In this document: positions 35,043 to 44,453 of the stretch, piece after piece
Numbering within the stretch: the stretch's first letter is position 1
Layout: every line of letters starts with the position of its first letter
Origin: Solimicrobium sp040544425
GTDB lineage: Bacteria > Pseudomonadota > Gammaproteobacteria > Burkholderiales > Burkholderiaceae_D
DNA length: 56,123 nucleotides
NCBI GenBank assembly: GCA_040544425.1
Contig: JBEONO010000023.1
Location: forward strand, 1-56,123
Direction of reading: 5' to 3'
The notes under the pieces: model-generated
Seen by the model: the letters and a program-made list of their open reading frames with translations, nothing else
What the model was told of the DNA's origin: nothing
Database searches by the model: none
Program-made: the position numbers and the translations under genes

Positions 35043-36359
35043 ATGTCTGCACTTCAGATCACCAAACTAAATTCCACCCAGGCTGATTTTCAGGCAAGGC
35101 TGACGAATCTGCTGGCATTTGACGCCGGTCAGGATGATGCAATTGATCGCGCCGTGCTGCAAATTATGGCGGATGTCAAACAGCGTGGTGATCAGGCAGT
35201 GCTGGACGCGACGAATCGATTCGATCGCATGCAGGCCATATCCCTGTCCGAACTCGAAATTCCCAAGTCAGAATGGCAATCGGCATTTGATGGCTTGAGT
35301 GTCGAACGGCGCAACGCATTGGAAATCGCAGCGCAGCGGGTTCGTGCCTATCATGAAGTGCAAAAAAAATCCTGTGGGTCAGACGGTTTCAGCTACACCG
35401 AAGCCGATGGTACGGAGCTTGGTCAAAAAGTGACACCGCTGGATCGAGTCGGCATTTACGTTCCCGGTGGCAAAGCGGCATACCCTTCATCGGTTTTGAT
35501 GAACGCTATTCCGGCCAAAGTTGCAGGCGTTCATGAAGTTATCATGGTGGTGCCGACTCCGGATGGCGTGAAAAACCCCCTGGTCATGGCGGCCGCCTGG
35601 GTAGCCAAGGTCGATCGGATATTTACGATCGGTGGCGCGCAAGCCGTCGCGGCCTTGGCGTTTGGCACGCAGACGGTGCCAGCCGTAGACAAAATCGTCG
35701 GCCCGGGTAATGCCTATGTGGCAGCAGCCAAGCGCCGCGTATTTGGCACAGTTGGGATCGATATGATTGCCGGGCCGTCTGAGATACTGGTGTTGTGCGA
35801 CGGAACGACTGATCCAGACTGGGTTGCAATGGATCTGTTTTCGCAGGCCGAACACGATGAACTGGCGCAATCGATTTTGCTCTGTCCCGATGAAACTTAT
35901 ATCGCTGCCGTGGAACTTTCAATACAACGTTTGATCGAAGCGATGCCGCGCAAGGAAATTATCCGCACTTCGCTGACCCAGCGTGGGGCCTTGATTAAAG
36001 TGCGCGACATGGATGAGGCCTGTGCGATCGCTAATGCAATTGCTGCCGAGCATGTGGAGGTTTCGGCACAAAATCCCCATCAGTGGGCCGCGAAAATCCG
36101 CCACGCAGGAGCATTGTTTTTAGGCCGCTATTCGTCCGAAGCTTTGGGTGATTATTGTGCAGGGCCGAATCACGTATTGCCGACTTCGCGCACCGCCAGA
36201 TTTTCATCACCCTTGGGTGTCTACGATTTTCAAAAGCGCAGCAGCGTTATTTGTATCAGCGAAGCCGGTGCGCAAACCTTGGGTAAAGTTGCAGCTGAAT
36301 TGGCGTACGGAGAAGGGTTGCAGGCTCACGCCCGATCAGCTGAATTAAGACTGAAGTAA
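35043..36359 (+). CDS. hisD: Histidinol dehydrogenase
   Basis: HisD oxidises histidinol to histidine, the last two steps. The 438-residue protein has GIYVPGGKAAYPSSVLMNAI, VDKIVGPGNAYVAAAKR, the zinc and substrate residues of LFSQAEHDE, and GPNHVLPTSRTARFSSPLGV. It starts 6 bases after hisG. Confidence 0.97.
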   Translation: MSALQITKLNSTQADFQARLTNLLAFDAGQDDAIDRAVLQIMADVKQRGDQAVLDATNRFDRMQAISLSELEIPKSEWQSAFDGLSVERRNALEIAAQRVRAYHEVQKKSCGSDGFSYTEADGTELGQKVTPLDRVGIYVPGGKAAYPSSVLMNAIPAKVAGVHEVIMVVPTPDGVKNPLVMAAAWVAKVDRIFTIGGAQAVAALAFGTQTVPAVDKIVGPGNAYVAAAKRRVFGTVGIDMIAGPSEILVLCDGTTDPDWVAMDLFSQAEHDELAQSILLCPDETYIAAVELSIQRLIEAMPRKEIIRTSLTQRGALIKVRDMDEACAIANAIAAEHVEVSAQNPHQWAAKIRHAGALFLGRYSSEALGDYCAGPNHVLPTSRTARFSSPLGVYDFQKRSSVICISEAGAQTLGKVAAELAYGEGLQAHARSAELRLK

Positions 36360-36382
36360 GACTAAATAAGCATGGATAAGTG

Positions 36383-37456
36383 ATGTCACTGGTAAAAAAA
36401 ATAGTGCGACCAGAAATTCTGGCCCAAACTTCTTATTATGTCGCCGAGGCCGGAAATGTAGTCAAGCTGGATGCGATGGAAAATCCATATGGCCTGCCTG
36501 ATTCGATCAAGGCGGAACTGGGGGCTCACCTCGGACAAGTCGCATTAAATCGCTACCCGGTGCCCAGTTACCGAAATCTGAAACATAAGATATGCGATGG
36601 CTTTGGCGTGCCGACCGGCTATGAGGTGATATTGGGTAACGGTTCTGATGAGCTCATCAGCATGATGTCGGTAGCCTGTGCCAAACCGGGTGCAACAGTC
36701 GTCGCACCTGTCCCGACTTTTGTGATGTATGCCATTTCAGCGCAGTTGGCCGGGATGCAATTTGTCGGTGTTCCACTGCGAGCAGATCTGACGCTCGATC
36801 TGCCTGCCCTGCTTGCCGCCATCGATCAACACCAACCTGCACTGGTTTTTTTGGCCAATCCGAATAATCCGACTGGAAGTTGGTATGCCCAGGAAGATTT
36901 GATTGCCGTAATCAATGCCATGGCCAATATCGGATTAGTGGTCGTGGATGAGGCTTACCAGCCCTTCGCCCCTGGCAGCATAATGACGCGCCTGCCCGAA
37001 TTTTCCAACCTGGTCGTGATGCGCACGGTCTCCAAGCTGGGTTGGGCTGGGCTCCGACTTGGGTATATGTCAGCTTCTGGCGAGATTCTCGCTGAAATTG
37101 AAAAAGTACGTCCGCCCTACAATATCAACGTTCTCACCGCTGCGGCGGCTGAATTTTTGCTTGATCATTTGCCATTGTTTAGTGAACAGGCAAACCAGAT
37201 TTGTGCCCAGCGCACTGCAGTGATCGCGCAGCTGGCCTGCATGCCGGGAGTACACGTATTTCCATCCCAGGCTAATTTTGTATTGATTCGTGTGGCAAAT
37301 GCCGAACAAATTTTCGGTAAACTGCTTGGACATAAAATTTTAGTGAAAAATGTCGGTAAAATGCACAGCCTGCTTGCCGACTGCTTACGTGTAACGGTAA
37401 GCACAAACGAAGAGAATCGACTGTTCCTGGATGCACTCAGGCTTGCTATAAAATAG
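36383..37456 (+). CDS. hisC: Histidinol-phosphate aminotransferase
   Basis: HisC is a PLP aminotransferase that converts imidazole acetol phosphate to histidinol phosphate. The 357-residue protein has LGNGSDELISMM, NPNNPTGSW, VVDEAYQPFAP and the PLP lysine in TVSKLGWAGLRLGY. GTG and ATG start codons are adjacent (36380 and 36383); I list the ATG. Confidence 0.95.
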   Translation: MSLVKKIVRPEILAQTSYYVAEAGNVVKLDAMENPYGLPDSIKAELGAHLGQVALNRYPVPSYRNLKHKICDGFGVPTGYEVILGNGSDELISMMSVACAKPGATVVAPVPTFVMYAISAQLAGMQFVGVPLRADLTLDLPALLAAIDQHQPALVFLANPNNPTGSWYAQEDLIAVINAMANIGLVVVDEAYQPFAPGSIMTRLPEFSNLVVMRTVSKLGWAGLRLGYMSASGEILAEIEKVRPPYNINVLTAAAAEFLLDHLPLFSEQANQICAQRTAVIAQLACMPGVHVFPSQANFVLIRVANAEQIFGKLLGHKILVKNVGKMHSLLADCLRVTVSTNEENRLFLDALRLAIK

Positions 37457-37507
37457 ACGCCTGTTGCGATTTTTTCTTACCTTGCCCAATTGCCTGATAG
37501 ATTGATT

Positions 37508-38119
37508 ATGCCCGCCCAACCATCCAGCGTTTCCCGTCGTGCCGAAGTCACACGCAATACGAATGAAACTCAAATTCGCGTTGCCATCAATCTTGACGGT
37601 ACCGGTCAACAAAACCTCCATACCGGGGTGCCATTTCTGGACCATATGCTCGACCAGATTGCACGTCACGGCCTGTTTGATCTTGACATTGAAGCCAAAG
37701 GTGATTTGCATATTGATGCACATCACACGGTTGAAGATGTCGGTATCACATTGGGGCAGGCTTTTGCCAAGGCGCTGTCCAGTAAATCAGGTATTCGTCG
37801 CTACGGTCATGCCTACGTCCCGTTGGATGAAGCGTTATCCCGCGTGGTGCTGGATTGTTCGGGACGACCGGGTCTTGAATTCCACGTTCCTTTTAAACGC
37901 GCCATGATTGGCGCCTTTGATGTCGATTTGACCCATGAATTTTTTCAGGGCTTCGTCAATCACGCTTTGGTCACCTTGCACATTGACAATCTGCGCGGTG
38001 ACAACGCCCATCATCAATGCGAAACCGTATTTAAAGCTTTCGGCCGCGCTTTGCGCATGGCTGTTGAGTTGGACCCGCGGTCAGTAGGTATCATTCCATC
38101 GACCAAGGGTAGTTTGTAA
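37508..38119 (+). CDS. hisB: Imidazoleglycerol-phosphate dehydratase
   Basis: This is the monofunctional IGP dehydratase, without the phosphatase domain fused in E. coli HisB. It binds manganese through His clusters: LDHMLDQIARHGLFDL, DAHHTVEDVG and RGDNAHHQCETVFKAFGRAL. Start at ATG 37508 gives 203 residues. The histidinol-phosphate phosphatase must lie elsewhere. Confidence 0.96.
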   Translation: MPAQPSSVSRRAEVTRNTNETQIRVAINLDGTGQQNLHTGVPFLDHMLDQIARHGLFDLDIEAKGDLHIDAHHTVEDVGITLGQAFAKALSSKSGIRRYGHAYVPLDEALSRVVLDCSGRPGLEFHVPFKRAMIGAFDVDLTHEFFQGFVNHALVTLHIDNLRGDNAHHQCETVFKAFGRALRMAVELDPRSVGIIPSTKGSL

Positions 38120-38121
38120 CC

Positions 38122-38766
38122 ATGAATAAAATCGTTGTGGTTGACTACGGAATGGGAAATCTTCGTTCAGTTGCTCAAGCCCTGCGCGCCGCCGCACCGG
38201 AAGCGAACATATCCATTTCTGGCCGGGTTGCAGATATCAAACAAGCAGACCGACTGGTTTTGCCGGGACAGGGCGCGATGCCGGATTGCATGTCCTGCCT
38301 GCGGGATTCCGGTTTGTATGAAGCGTTGCTGGAGGCTTCACGCAACAAGCCGCTGTTTGGTGTGTGCGTGGGTGAACAAATGTTATTTGACTGGAGTGCC
38401 GAAGGCGCTGTCGAAGGACTGGGCTTAATCCCAGGTACCGTGGAGCGCTTTGATTTGTTCGGACAATTGCAAGAAGATGGATCCCGATTTAAAGTACCGC
38501 AAATGGGCTGGAATCAGGTTGACCAAGAATTAACAAATCCGCACCCAATCTGGGCTGGCGTCCCGGATCACAGCTATTTTTATTTTGTGCACAGTTATTA
38601 CGCAAAGCCAGGTAACAGCGCGCACACCGTAGGTTGGACTGATTATGGCCGGCCATTTGCCAGCGCGGTGGCTCGTGATAATATTTTTGCCACCCAGTTT
38701 CACCCTGAAAAAAGTGCTGGATTGGGATTGCAATTATATAAAAATTTCGCAACGTGGAAACCTTAA
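38122..38766 (+). CDS. hisH: Imidazole glycerol phosphate synthase, glutaminase subunit
   Basis: HisH is the class I glutamine amidotransferase that feeds ammonia to HisF. The start NKIVVVDYGMGNLRSVAQAL, the nucleophile Cys in GVCVGEQMLFD (about residue 84), and the His-Glu of ATQFHPEKSAGLGL are all visible. It lies 2 bases after hisB. A 97-base AT-rich gap separates it from hisA. Confidence 0.96.
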   Translation: MNKIVVVDYGMGNLRSVAQALRAAAPEANISISGRVADIKQADRLVLPGQGAMPDCMSCLRDSGLYEALLEASRNKPLFGVCVGEQMLFDWSAEGAVEGLGLIPGTVERFDLFGQLQEDGSRFKVPQMGWNQVDQELTNPHPIWAGVPDHSYFYFVHSYYAKPGNSAHTVGWTDYGRPFASAVARDNIFATQFHPEKSAGLGLQLYKNFATWKP

Positions 38767-38863
38767 CAGAATCGTTAAAACAAGCTATAACGAATGTACT
38801 TACCAGAATATCAAATTCAGGCTATTTTTCTTTATCCCACATAATTAACCATTTATACATGCC

Positions 38864-39634
38864 ATGCTGCTCATCCCTGCTATCGACCTAAAAGATGGTC
38901 ATTGTGTTCGTTTAAAACAAGGTGATATGGAACAAGCCACCGTGTTCTCGGAAGATCCGGGCGAGATGGCATTGCACTGGTTGCAAAAAGGGGCGCGACG
39001 ATTGCATTTGGTCGACCTGAACGGTGCGTTTGCCGGCAAGCCCAAAAATGAAGCGGCGATTCGCTCCATTATCAAAACTGTACAGCGCTTCGCGGAAGAC
39101 AATGATCTCGACGAAATTCCGGTACAACTCGGTGGTGGGATTCGCGACCTCGACACCATTGATCGCTATTTGAATAACGGCTTGAGCTACATCATCATTG
39201 GCACGGCCGCAGTGAAAAGCCCGGGATTCCTGCATGACGCTTGCAGCGCCTTTCCGGGCCAGGTCATTGTTGGCCTTGATGCCAAAGATGGCAAGGTAGC
39301 GACTGATGGATGGAGTAAATTGTCCGGTCACGAAGTCATCGATCTGGCGCAAAAATTCGAAGGTTATGGCGTTGAAGCGATTGTCTACACCGACATTGGT
39401 CGTGACGGGATGATGGGTGGCGTGAATATTGAAGCAACGGTTAACCTGGCGCGTGCAGTCAGCATCCCGATTATTGCCTCTGGCGGAATCCACGTTCTGG
39501 CGGACATTGAAGCGCTGTGTGCCGTGCAGGATGAAGGTATTGAGGCGGTGATTTGCGGACGTTCAATCTATGAAGGCACACTGGATTTGAAAACGGCCCA
39601 AGACCGCGCTGATGAATTAAGTGAGATCGAATGA
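38864..39634 (+). CDS. hisA: ProFAR isomerase
   Basis: HisA isomerises ProFAR to PRFAR and is a beta/alpha-barrel. Catalytic Asp in LLIPAIDLKDGHCVRLKQG, the phosphate loop LGGGIRDLDTIDRYL and the second Asp in YTDIGRDGMMGGVN are visible. The 256-residue protein overlaps hisF by four bases. Confidence 0.96.
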   Translation: MLLIPAIDLKDGHCVRLKQGDMEQATVFSEDPGEMALHWLQKGARRLHLVDLNGAFAGKPKNEAAIRSIIKTVQRFAEDNDLDEIPVQLGGGIRDLDTIDRYLNNGLSYIIIGTAAVKSPGFLHDACSAFPGQVIVGLDAKDGKVATDGWSKLSGHEVIDLAQKFEGYGVEAIVYTDIGRDGMMGGVNIEATVNLARAVSIPIIASGGIHVLADIEALCAVQDEGIEAVICGRSIYEGTLDLKTAQDRADELSEIE

Positions 39635-40395
39635 CTCTGGCGAAACGGATCATTCCCTGTCTTGATGTCACGGCTGGCCGGGTAGTCAAAGGTGTCAATT
39701 TTACAGAGTTACGCGACGCGGGAGACCCGGTTGAAATCGCCCGACGGTATGACGCACAAGGCGCTGACGAAATTACATTTTTGGATATCACTGCCAGTTC
39801 AGATAAACGTGATTTGATTTTGCCGATTATTGAGGCGGTTGCCTCACAAGTGTTTATACCGTTGACAGTCGGAGGTGGTGTTCGGGTCGTGGAAGATATC
39901 CGGCGCCTGCTCAATGCCGGTGCCGATAAAGTCAGCATGAATACCTCGGCAGTCAGCAATCCGACATTGGTTGCTGACGCTGCACATAAATACGGATCGC
40001 AATGCATCGTTGTGGCGATTGATGCCAAGCAGGTTGCTCCCAATTCATGGCACGTGTATACGCACGGCGGGCGCAATGAAACGGGTTTGGACGTCGTTGA
40101 ATGGGCGCGTCGATTGGAGCAGCTCGGCGCAGGAGAAATCCTGCTGACCAGTATGAACAAAGATGGTACCAAATCAGGATTCGATCTGGCATTAACCCGG
40201 GCTGTGTCTGATGCGGTCAGTATCCCGGTGATTGCATCGGGTGGCGTCGGCAGTCTGCAAGACTTGGCCGATGGCATTCAATTGGGACACGCCGACGCGG
40301 TTTTGGCGGCTAGCATTTTTCATTACGGACAGCACACGGTCCAAGAAGCGAAACAGTACATGTCCGAACGCGGCATTCCAATGAGGTTAGCGTAG
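39631..40395 (+). CDS. hisF: Imidazole glycerol phosphate synthase, cyclase subunit
   Basis: HisF is the barrel subunit that makes IGP and AICAR using ammonia from HisH. It begins LAKRIIPCLDVTAGRVVKGV, with VGGGVRVVEDIRRLLNAGAD and SMNKDGTKSGFDL further on. The 254-residue length is normal. It overlaps hisA by four bases. Confidence 0.97.
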   Translation: MTLAKRIIPCLDVTAGRVVKGVNFTELRDAGDPVEIARRYDAQGADEITFLDITASSDKRDLILPIIEAVASQVFIPLTVGGGVRVVEDIRRLLNAGADKVSMNTSAVSNPTLVADAAHKYGSQCIVVAIDAKQVAPNSWHVYTHGGRNETGLDVVEWARRLEQLGAGEILLTSMNKDGTKSGFDLALTRAVSDAVSIPVIASGGVGSLQDLADGIQLGHADAVLAASIFHYGQHTVQEAKQYMSERGIPMRLA

Positions 40396-40397
40396 CG

Positions 40398-40808
40398 ATG
40401 AAGGCAATCAGTAAAAACGCCAGTAAATGGTTAAATAAGGTCCAATGGGACGAATACGGATTGGTGCCGGTGATTGCTCAGCAAAGTGGTAGCAACGATA
40501 TCTTGATGTTTGCCTGGATGAACCGCGAAGCGCTTGAAAAGACTGTCGAGTCAGGCGAAGCCGTTTACTGGAGCCGCTCGCGTAAGAAGTTATGGCATAA
40601 AGGTGAAGAGTCCGGCCATATCCAAAAAGTGCAGGAAATTCGGCTTGATTGCGACTCCGATGTCATATTGCTGAAAGTTGAGCAGGTGGACAACATTGCC
40701 TGTCATACTGGGCGGCACTCCTGTTTTTTTCAAAAGTTGAATATTGATGAAGCAGAATGGCAAATTGTTGAGCCGGTCATTCAGCTGCCAGACGAAGTTA
40801 CCAAATAA
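40398..40808 (+). CDS. hisI: Phosphoribosyl-AMP cyclohydrolase
   Basis: HisI opens the purine ring of PR-AMP and needs zinc and magnesium. The single-domain protein of 136 residues has SRKKLWHKGEESGHIQKV, DCDSDVILLKV and ACHTGRHSCFF with the zinc cysteines. HisI and HisE are separate genes here, unlike the fused E. coli form. Confidence 0.96.
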   Translation: MKAISKNASKWLNKVQWDEYGLVPVIAQQSGSNDILMFAWMNREALEKTVESGEAVYWSRSRKKLWHKGEESGHIQKVQEIRLDCDSDVILLKVEQVDNIACHTGRHSCFFQKLNIDEAEWQIVEPVIQLPDEVTK

Positions 40809-40818
40809 AGATTTTATT

Positions 40819-41181
40819 ATGAGCGATACCTTGCAGCGCCTGGCCAATATCATTGAATCTCGTAAATTAGCAAACGGTGGCGATCCCGAAAAATCTTATG
40901 TGTCGCGGCTATTTGCCAAGGGCGATGACGCGATATTGAAAAAGATCGGTGAGGAAGCAACTGAAGCCGTGATGGCCGCCAAAGATGCGCGCGTGTCAGG
41001 TGAGACGGTCGGTCTGGTTTACGAATGCGCCGATCTTTGGTTCCATTCACTGATCATGTTGGCCCAGTTTGATATCAGCCCGCAGGCAGTGTTGGATGAA
41101 TTGAGCCGTCGTGAAGGCATTTCCGGTATCGAAGAAAAGGCCGCGCGCAAGGCCGAGTTACGTGACCAATTGGAGAAATGA
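40819..41181 (+). CDS. hisE: Phosphoribosyl-ATP pyrophosphatase
   Basis: HisE hydrolyses PR-ATP to PR-AMP. The 120-residue protein carries SYVSRLFAKGDDAILKKIGE followed by EATEAVMAAK, the MazG-like metal-binding signature. I chose the ATG at 40819; a longer frame starting inside hisI is unlikely. It overlaps the next gene by four bases. Confidence 0.95.
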   Translation: MSDTLQRLANIIESRKLANGGDPEKSYVSRLFAKGDDAILKKIGEEATEAVMAAKDARVSGETVGLVYECADLWFHSLIMLAQFDISPQAVLDELSRREGISGIEEKAARKAELRDQLEK

Positions 41182-41558
41182 GCATGGAAAATTGCCTGTT
41201 CTGTAAAATCGCCTCTGGTGAAATTCATTCCGATCGCGTTTACGAAGATGATGAATTAATGGTTTTTAAGGATATTTTTCCGGCTGCACCTGTTCATTTA
41301 TTAATTATCCCCAAGCGCCACATTTCAACTTTGTCTGACTGTGTCGGGGGTGATGCCGAAATGTTGGGTAAGATGTTGGCCCTGGTGCCGGTATTGGCAA
41401 AGCAGCAAGGCTGTGAGGTCAGGTCGGATCTGGCAGGTGAACGGTACGGTGGATATAAAACCTTGGTGAACTCGGGGCCAGATGGCGGACAAGAGGTGTA
41501 TCATTTGCATATACATTTGATAGGCGGTCCAAAGCCTTGGAATGCAAAGAACATTTGA
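41178..41558 (+). CDS. HIT-family nucleotide-binding protein
   Basis: This 126-residue protein belongs to the HINT branch of the histidine-triad family, purine phosphoramidase-like hydrolases. CLFCKIASGEI at the start and HLHIHLIGG near the end give the H-x-H-x-H triad. The four-base overlap with hisE places it in the his operon; a direct role in histidine synthesis is not known. Confidence 0.93.
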   Translation: MSMENCLFCKIASGEIHSDRVYEDDELMVFKDIFPAAPVHLLIIPKRHISTLSDCVGGDAEMLGKMLALVPVLAKQQGCEVRSDLAGERYGGYKTLVNSGPDGGQEVYHLHIHLIGGPKPWNAKNI

Positions 41559-41579
41559 TCGATCGAATAAGGAGTTGTA

Positions 41580-41789
41580 ATGGGTTCATTTAGTATTTGG
41601 CACTGGCTGATTGTCTTAGTGATTGTGATGCTGGTTTTTGGCACCAAGAAACTGGGCAATATCGGCGAAGATCTTGGCAAGGCCGTCAAAGGGTTCAAAG
41701 ACGGGATGAAAACTGACGAAGAAAAAAAACCCGCCGCGCAAGTTGCGGATAGCTCGACGGTTGATGTCGACGCTAAAGAAAAGAAATAA
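41580..41789 (+). CDS. tatA: Sec-independent translocase subunit TatA
   Basis: TatA forms the twin-arginine pore. The 69-residue protein has the short N-terminal membrane helix (SIWHWLIVLVIVMLVFGTKK), the amphipathic helix with GNIGEDLGKAVKGFKDGM, and a charged C-terminus. Confidence 0.95.
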   Translation: MGSFSIWHWLIVLVIVMLVFGTKKLGNIGEDLGKAVKGFKDGMKTDEEKKPAAQVADSSTVDVDAKEKK

Positions 41790-41810
41790 TGCAACGCGGT
41801 TCCTATCGTT

Positions 41811-42287
41811 ATGATTGATCTCGGACTGGCCAAGCTGGCCATGATAGGCGCTGTTGCGCTGATCGTTATCGGGCCTGAAAAACTTCCCAAGGTGGCGCGA
41901 ATGGCAGGCTCTCTGCTAGGTCGTGCCCAGCGTTATCTTAACGACGTGAAAGCGGAAGTCAGTCGCGAGATCGAGTTGGACGAGTTGCGCAAAGTGCAAA
42001 AAGATATGCAGGAAGCGGCGTCCGACCTTAAGACCAGCGTCGCGGCCGAAATGGCCGAAGTCGAAACCAATGTGAATTCAATTTGGCAGAATCCCGCGCA
42101 CATTGTTCCCGAATCGGCCACTATTACTCGCAAAGCCAAAGAGTTTCGACGTAAGAAGTTAGTGCGCAATTCTGCATTGCCCGCTTGGTATAAACAACAG
42201 CAGGGCAGTAAATCCAGATTGTTATCGGCTTCAGCGCGTGTCGCCAGATATCGCTCCAAGCCGACCACCACCCAGTCGTTTTTTTAG
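41811..42287 (+). CDS. tatB: Sec-independent translocase subunit TatB
   Basis: TatB is the receptor-complex partner of TatC. It begins MIDLGLAKLAMIGAVALIVI with the TatB-typical Glu-Pro region GPEKLPKVARMAGSLLGRAQ, followed by a long amphipathic helix. At 158 residues it has the usual extended C-terminus, here basic and Ser-rich. Confidence 0.95.
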   Translation: MIDLGLAKLAMIGAVALIVIGPEKLPKVARMAGSLLGRAQRYLNDVKAEVSREIELDELRKVQKDMQEAASDLKTSVAAEMAEVETNVNSIWQNPAHIVPESATITRKAKEFRRKKLVRNSALPAWYKQQQGSKSRLLSASARVARYRSKPTTTQSFF

Positions 42288-42296
42288 AAAAGATTT

Positions 42297-43046
42297 ATGT
42301 CCGAAAACGACAATTTAGCCAGCTTCATTTCCCATCTTATTGAATTGCGCGACCGATTAGTTCGCATTTCCGTCGTGGTAGTGATTGTGTTTCTGGTGTT
42401 GATGCCATTCGCATCGCAAATTTTTGATCTGCTCGCCAAACCGATGATGGATGCTTTGCCTGCCGGTGCGCACATGATCGCCACCGGTGTGATAACGCCA
42501 TTCCTGATTCCTGTAAAAATCACATTGGTCGTGGCGCTTCTTATTTCGCTACCTTGGGTTTTGTATCAGATCTGGGCATTTGTTGCTCCAGGTCTGTATG
42601 CGCATGAAAAGAGGCTGATTGCACCACTGGTGATTTCTTCATCAGCCTTGTTTGTTGCGGGGGTCGCGTTTTGTTATTTCTTCGTATTCCGCGTGGTGTT
42701 TGCTTTTGTGAACCAGTTTGCCCCAAAATCGATTTCCGTCGCGCCGGACATTGAGAGTTATCTGGATTTTGTTCTGACCATGTTTTTGGCGTTTGGCGTG
42801 ACGTTCGAGGTCCCCATCATCGTGATCGTATTGGTGCGGATGGGCTTTGTTACGATAGAAAAACTCCGGGCCGTTCGCCCCTATATCATCGTAGGCGCAT
42901 TTATTGTCGCAGCGGTAGTCACGCCGCCTGATGTGACCAGCCAGTTATTGTTAGCGGTGCCGATGTGTGTACTTTTTGAAATTGGACTGTTCATCGCTCC
43001 GTGGTTTAATAAAGTCACTGCAGCACCCGTTGAAAACGACATTTAA
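42297..43046 (+). CDS. tatC: Sec-independent translocase subunit TatC
   Basis: TatC is the polytopic component that recognises twin-arginine signals. The 249-residue protein has six membrane helices; FISHLIELRDRLVRI near the start and the conserved PFLIPVKITLVVALLISLPW and FAFGVTFEVPI-type segments are visible. It completes tatABC. Confidence 0.96.
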   Translation: MSENDNLASFISHLIELRDRLVRISVVVVIVFLVLMPFASQIFDLLAKPMMDALPAGAHMIATGVITPFLIPVKITLVVALLISLPWVLYQIWAFVAPGLYAHEKRLIAPLVISSSALFVAGVAFCYFFVFRVVFAFVNQFAPKSISVAPDIESYLDFVLTMFLAFGVTFEVPIIVIVLVRMGFVTIEKLRAVRPYIIVGAFIVAAVVTPPDVTSQLLLAVPMCVLFEIGLFIAPWFNKVTAAPVENDI

Positions 43047-43144
43047 AAAACAATTGAAGCCAATAGCAATCAGTCGTGTAATTGGGTTGCCATTATTCGT
43101 AGGACTCCAGTTTTTAATAATCAATAAATGACACGGGGATCAAA

Positions 43145-43720
43145 ATGAGCATGCTGATTTTAGGGATAATTATTTTTTTCGGAGTCCATTCGATTCAAAT
43201 TGTTGCCAGTGACTGGCGTACTGCACAAGTTCAACGTATCGGCCTGATGCCCTGGAAGGGCGCTTACTCATTATTATCCCTGACAGGTTTTGCGCTGATT
43301 ATTTGGGGATTTTCTATCGAGCGAGCGGCGCCGGTATTTTTGTGGATGCCTCCGCACTGGACTCACCATGCGGCAGCGCTGTTAATGCTGTTTGCATTCA
43401 TCTTTCTGGTGGCAACTTATGTGCCAGGAAATCGCATCAAAGCCACAGTTGGTCACCCTATGCTGTTGGCTGTAAAAATTTGGGCTGTCGCCCACCTGCT
43501 GGCAAATGGCCGACTGGCTGACGTAATTCTGTTCGGTGCGTTTTTGATTTGGGCTGCTGCAGGCTATTCCGTGTTGCGCAGGCGTGATAGAGCGGCGAAC
43601 GTGACTTATGCAAACCTGGGTATTCAACGCAATGCTTTGGTGATTGTTTTGGGTATCATCCTGTTTGTGCTATTTGCCCATTTTGCTCATCAGTGGCTAT
43701 TCGGTGTTCGGCCTTTGTAG
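43145..43720 (+). CDS. NnrU-family membrane protein
   Basis: This 191-residue inner-membrane protein has about five or six hydrophobic helices. The opening LGIIIFFGVHSIQIVASDWR and LPGNRIKATVGHPM-like segment (VPGNRIKATVGHPMLLAVKI) match the NnrU family, named from a denitrification context but widespread. Its exact role here is not known. It lies 98 bases after tatC on the same strand. Confidence 0.85.
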   Translation: MSMLILGIIIFFGVHSIQIVASDWRTAQVQRIGLMPWKGAYSLLSLTGFALIIWGFSIERAAPVFLWMPPHWTHHAAALLMLFAFIFLVATYVPGNRIKATVGHPMLLAVKIWAVAHLLANGRLADVILFGAFLIWAAAGYSVLRRRDRAANVTYANLGIQRNALVIVLGIILFVLFAHFAHQWLFGVRPL

Positions 43721-43748
43721 GTTTTTTTCTGTCTTTTAAGTACAGGAG

Positions 43749-44432
43749 TCACTTAGCCTCGCGCAGCCAGCATACCAAGGGGTAAGCAGATTTATAGTTG
43801 CTTACTAAAGTTTTTAATATCAATGCAGACTGGTCAGTCGACTTTAATTCTTTGGCTGGTAACCGGTTCCACACCATGTAATGTTTGAGCTTGATCATTT
43901 CAATCTGCGGGTGCTCCGGGTCAAATCCTTTTGGGGGGCGCTTTAGTTTGTCTTCCTCAGGAAACCCGCCATAGATATCCTGAATTTTTTTGCTTTTCAT
44001 AATTTTTGCCAGACCTGCACCATGCTCGGCAATCGTCGTGCGAATTTGTTTGAGTCTGTCGCTTGGTGGCATGTATTCACCAACTGCGAAAAATAGCTCC
44101 CCATGCGCATCAAGATGAAAATAGTAGGCCGGGCCACCGCCCTGGCTCGGCTTTTTGAGATCGCCAGGGACAATAGCCGCAGAAAATGAGGTTTTGTACG
44201 GGCTCTTGTCTTTGGCAAACCGCACATCGCGATTGATACGAAAGATTGCTTTCTTCGGATTGCATCCGTACACCAGCGGATCGAACTTGCTGATCTGGGT
44301 GATCAGGTCAGTAACCAGTGCCAGAAACTCTTCACGCAAGATATCGTAGCGGGGCTTATTCATGACAAACCATGCGCGGTTATTATTTTCGGTCAGTTCC
44401 GCAAGATAGCGGGTCAGGTCTTGTACATGCAT
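43749..44432 (-). CDS. DUF2461 domain-containing protein (TIGR02453 family)
   Basis: This 227-residue cytoplasmic protein matches DUF2461: LTENNNRAWFVMNKPRYDIL near the start, FRINRDVRFAKDKSPYKTSF, and the glycine-rich AYYFHLDAHGELFFAVGEYM. The family has no established function known to me. It lies convergent with the NnrU gene (28 bases apart) and 21 bases downstream of the protease gene on the same strand. Confidence 0.88.
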   Translation of the reverse strand: MHVQDLTRYLAELTENNNRAWFVMNKPRYDILREEFLALVTDLITQISKFDPLVYGCNPKKAIFRINRDVRFAKDKSPYKTSFSAAIVPGDLKKPSQGGGPAYYFHLDAHGELFFAVGEYMPPSDRLKQIRTTIAEHGAGLAKIMKSKKIQDIYGGFPEEDKLKRPPKGFDPEHPQIEMIKLKHYMVWNRLPAKELKSTDQSALILKTLVSNYKSAYPLVCWLREAK

Positions 44433-44453
44433 GGCTTGTTGTTTCCTGTTTAT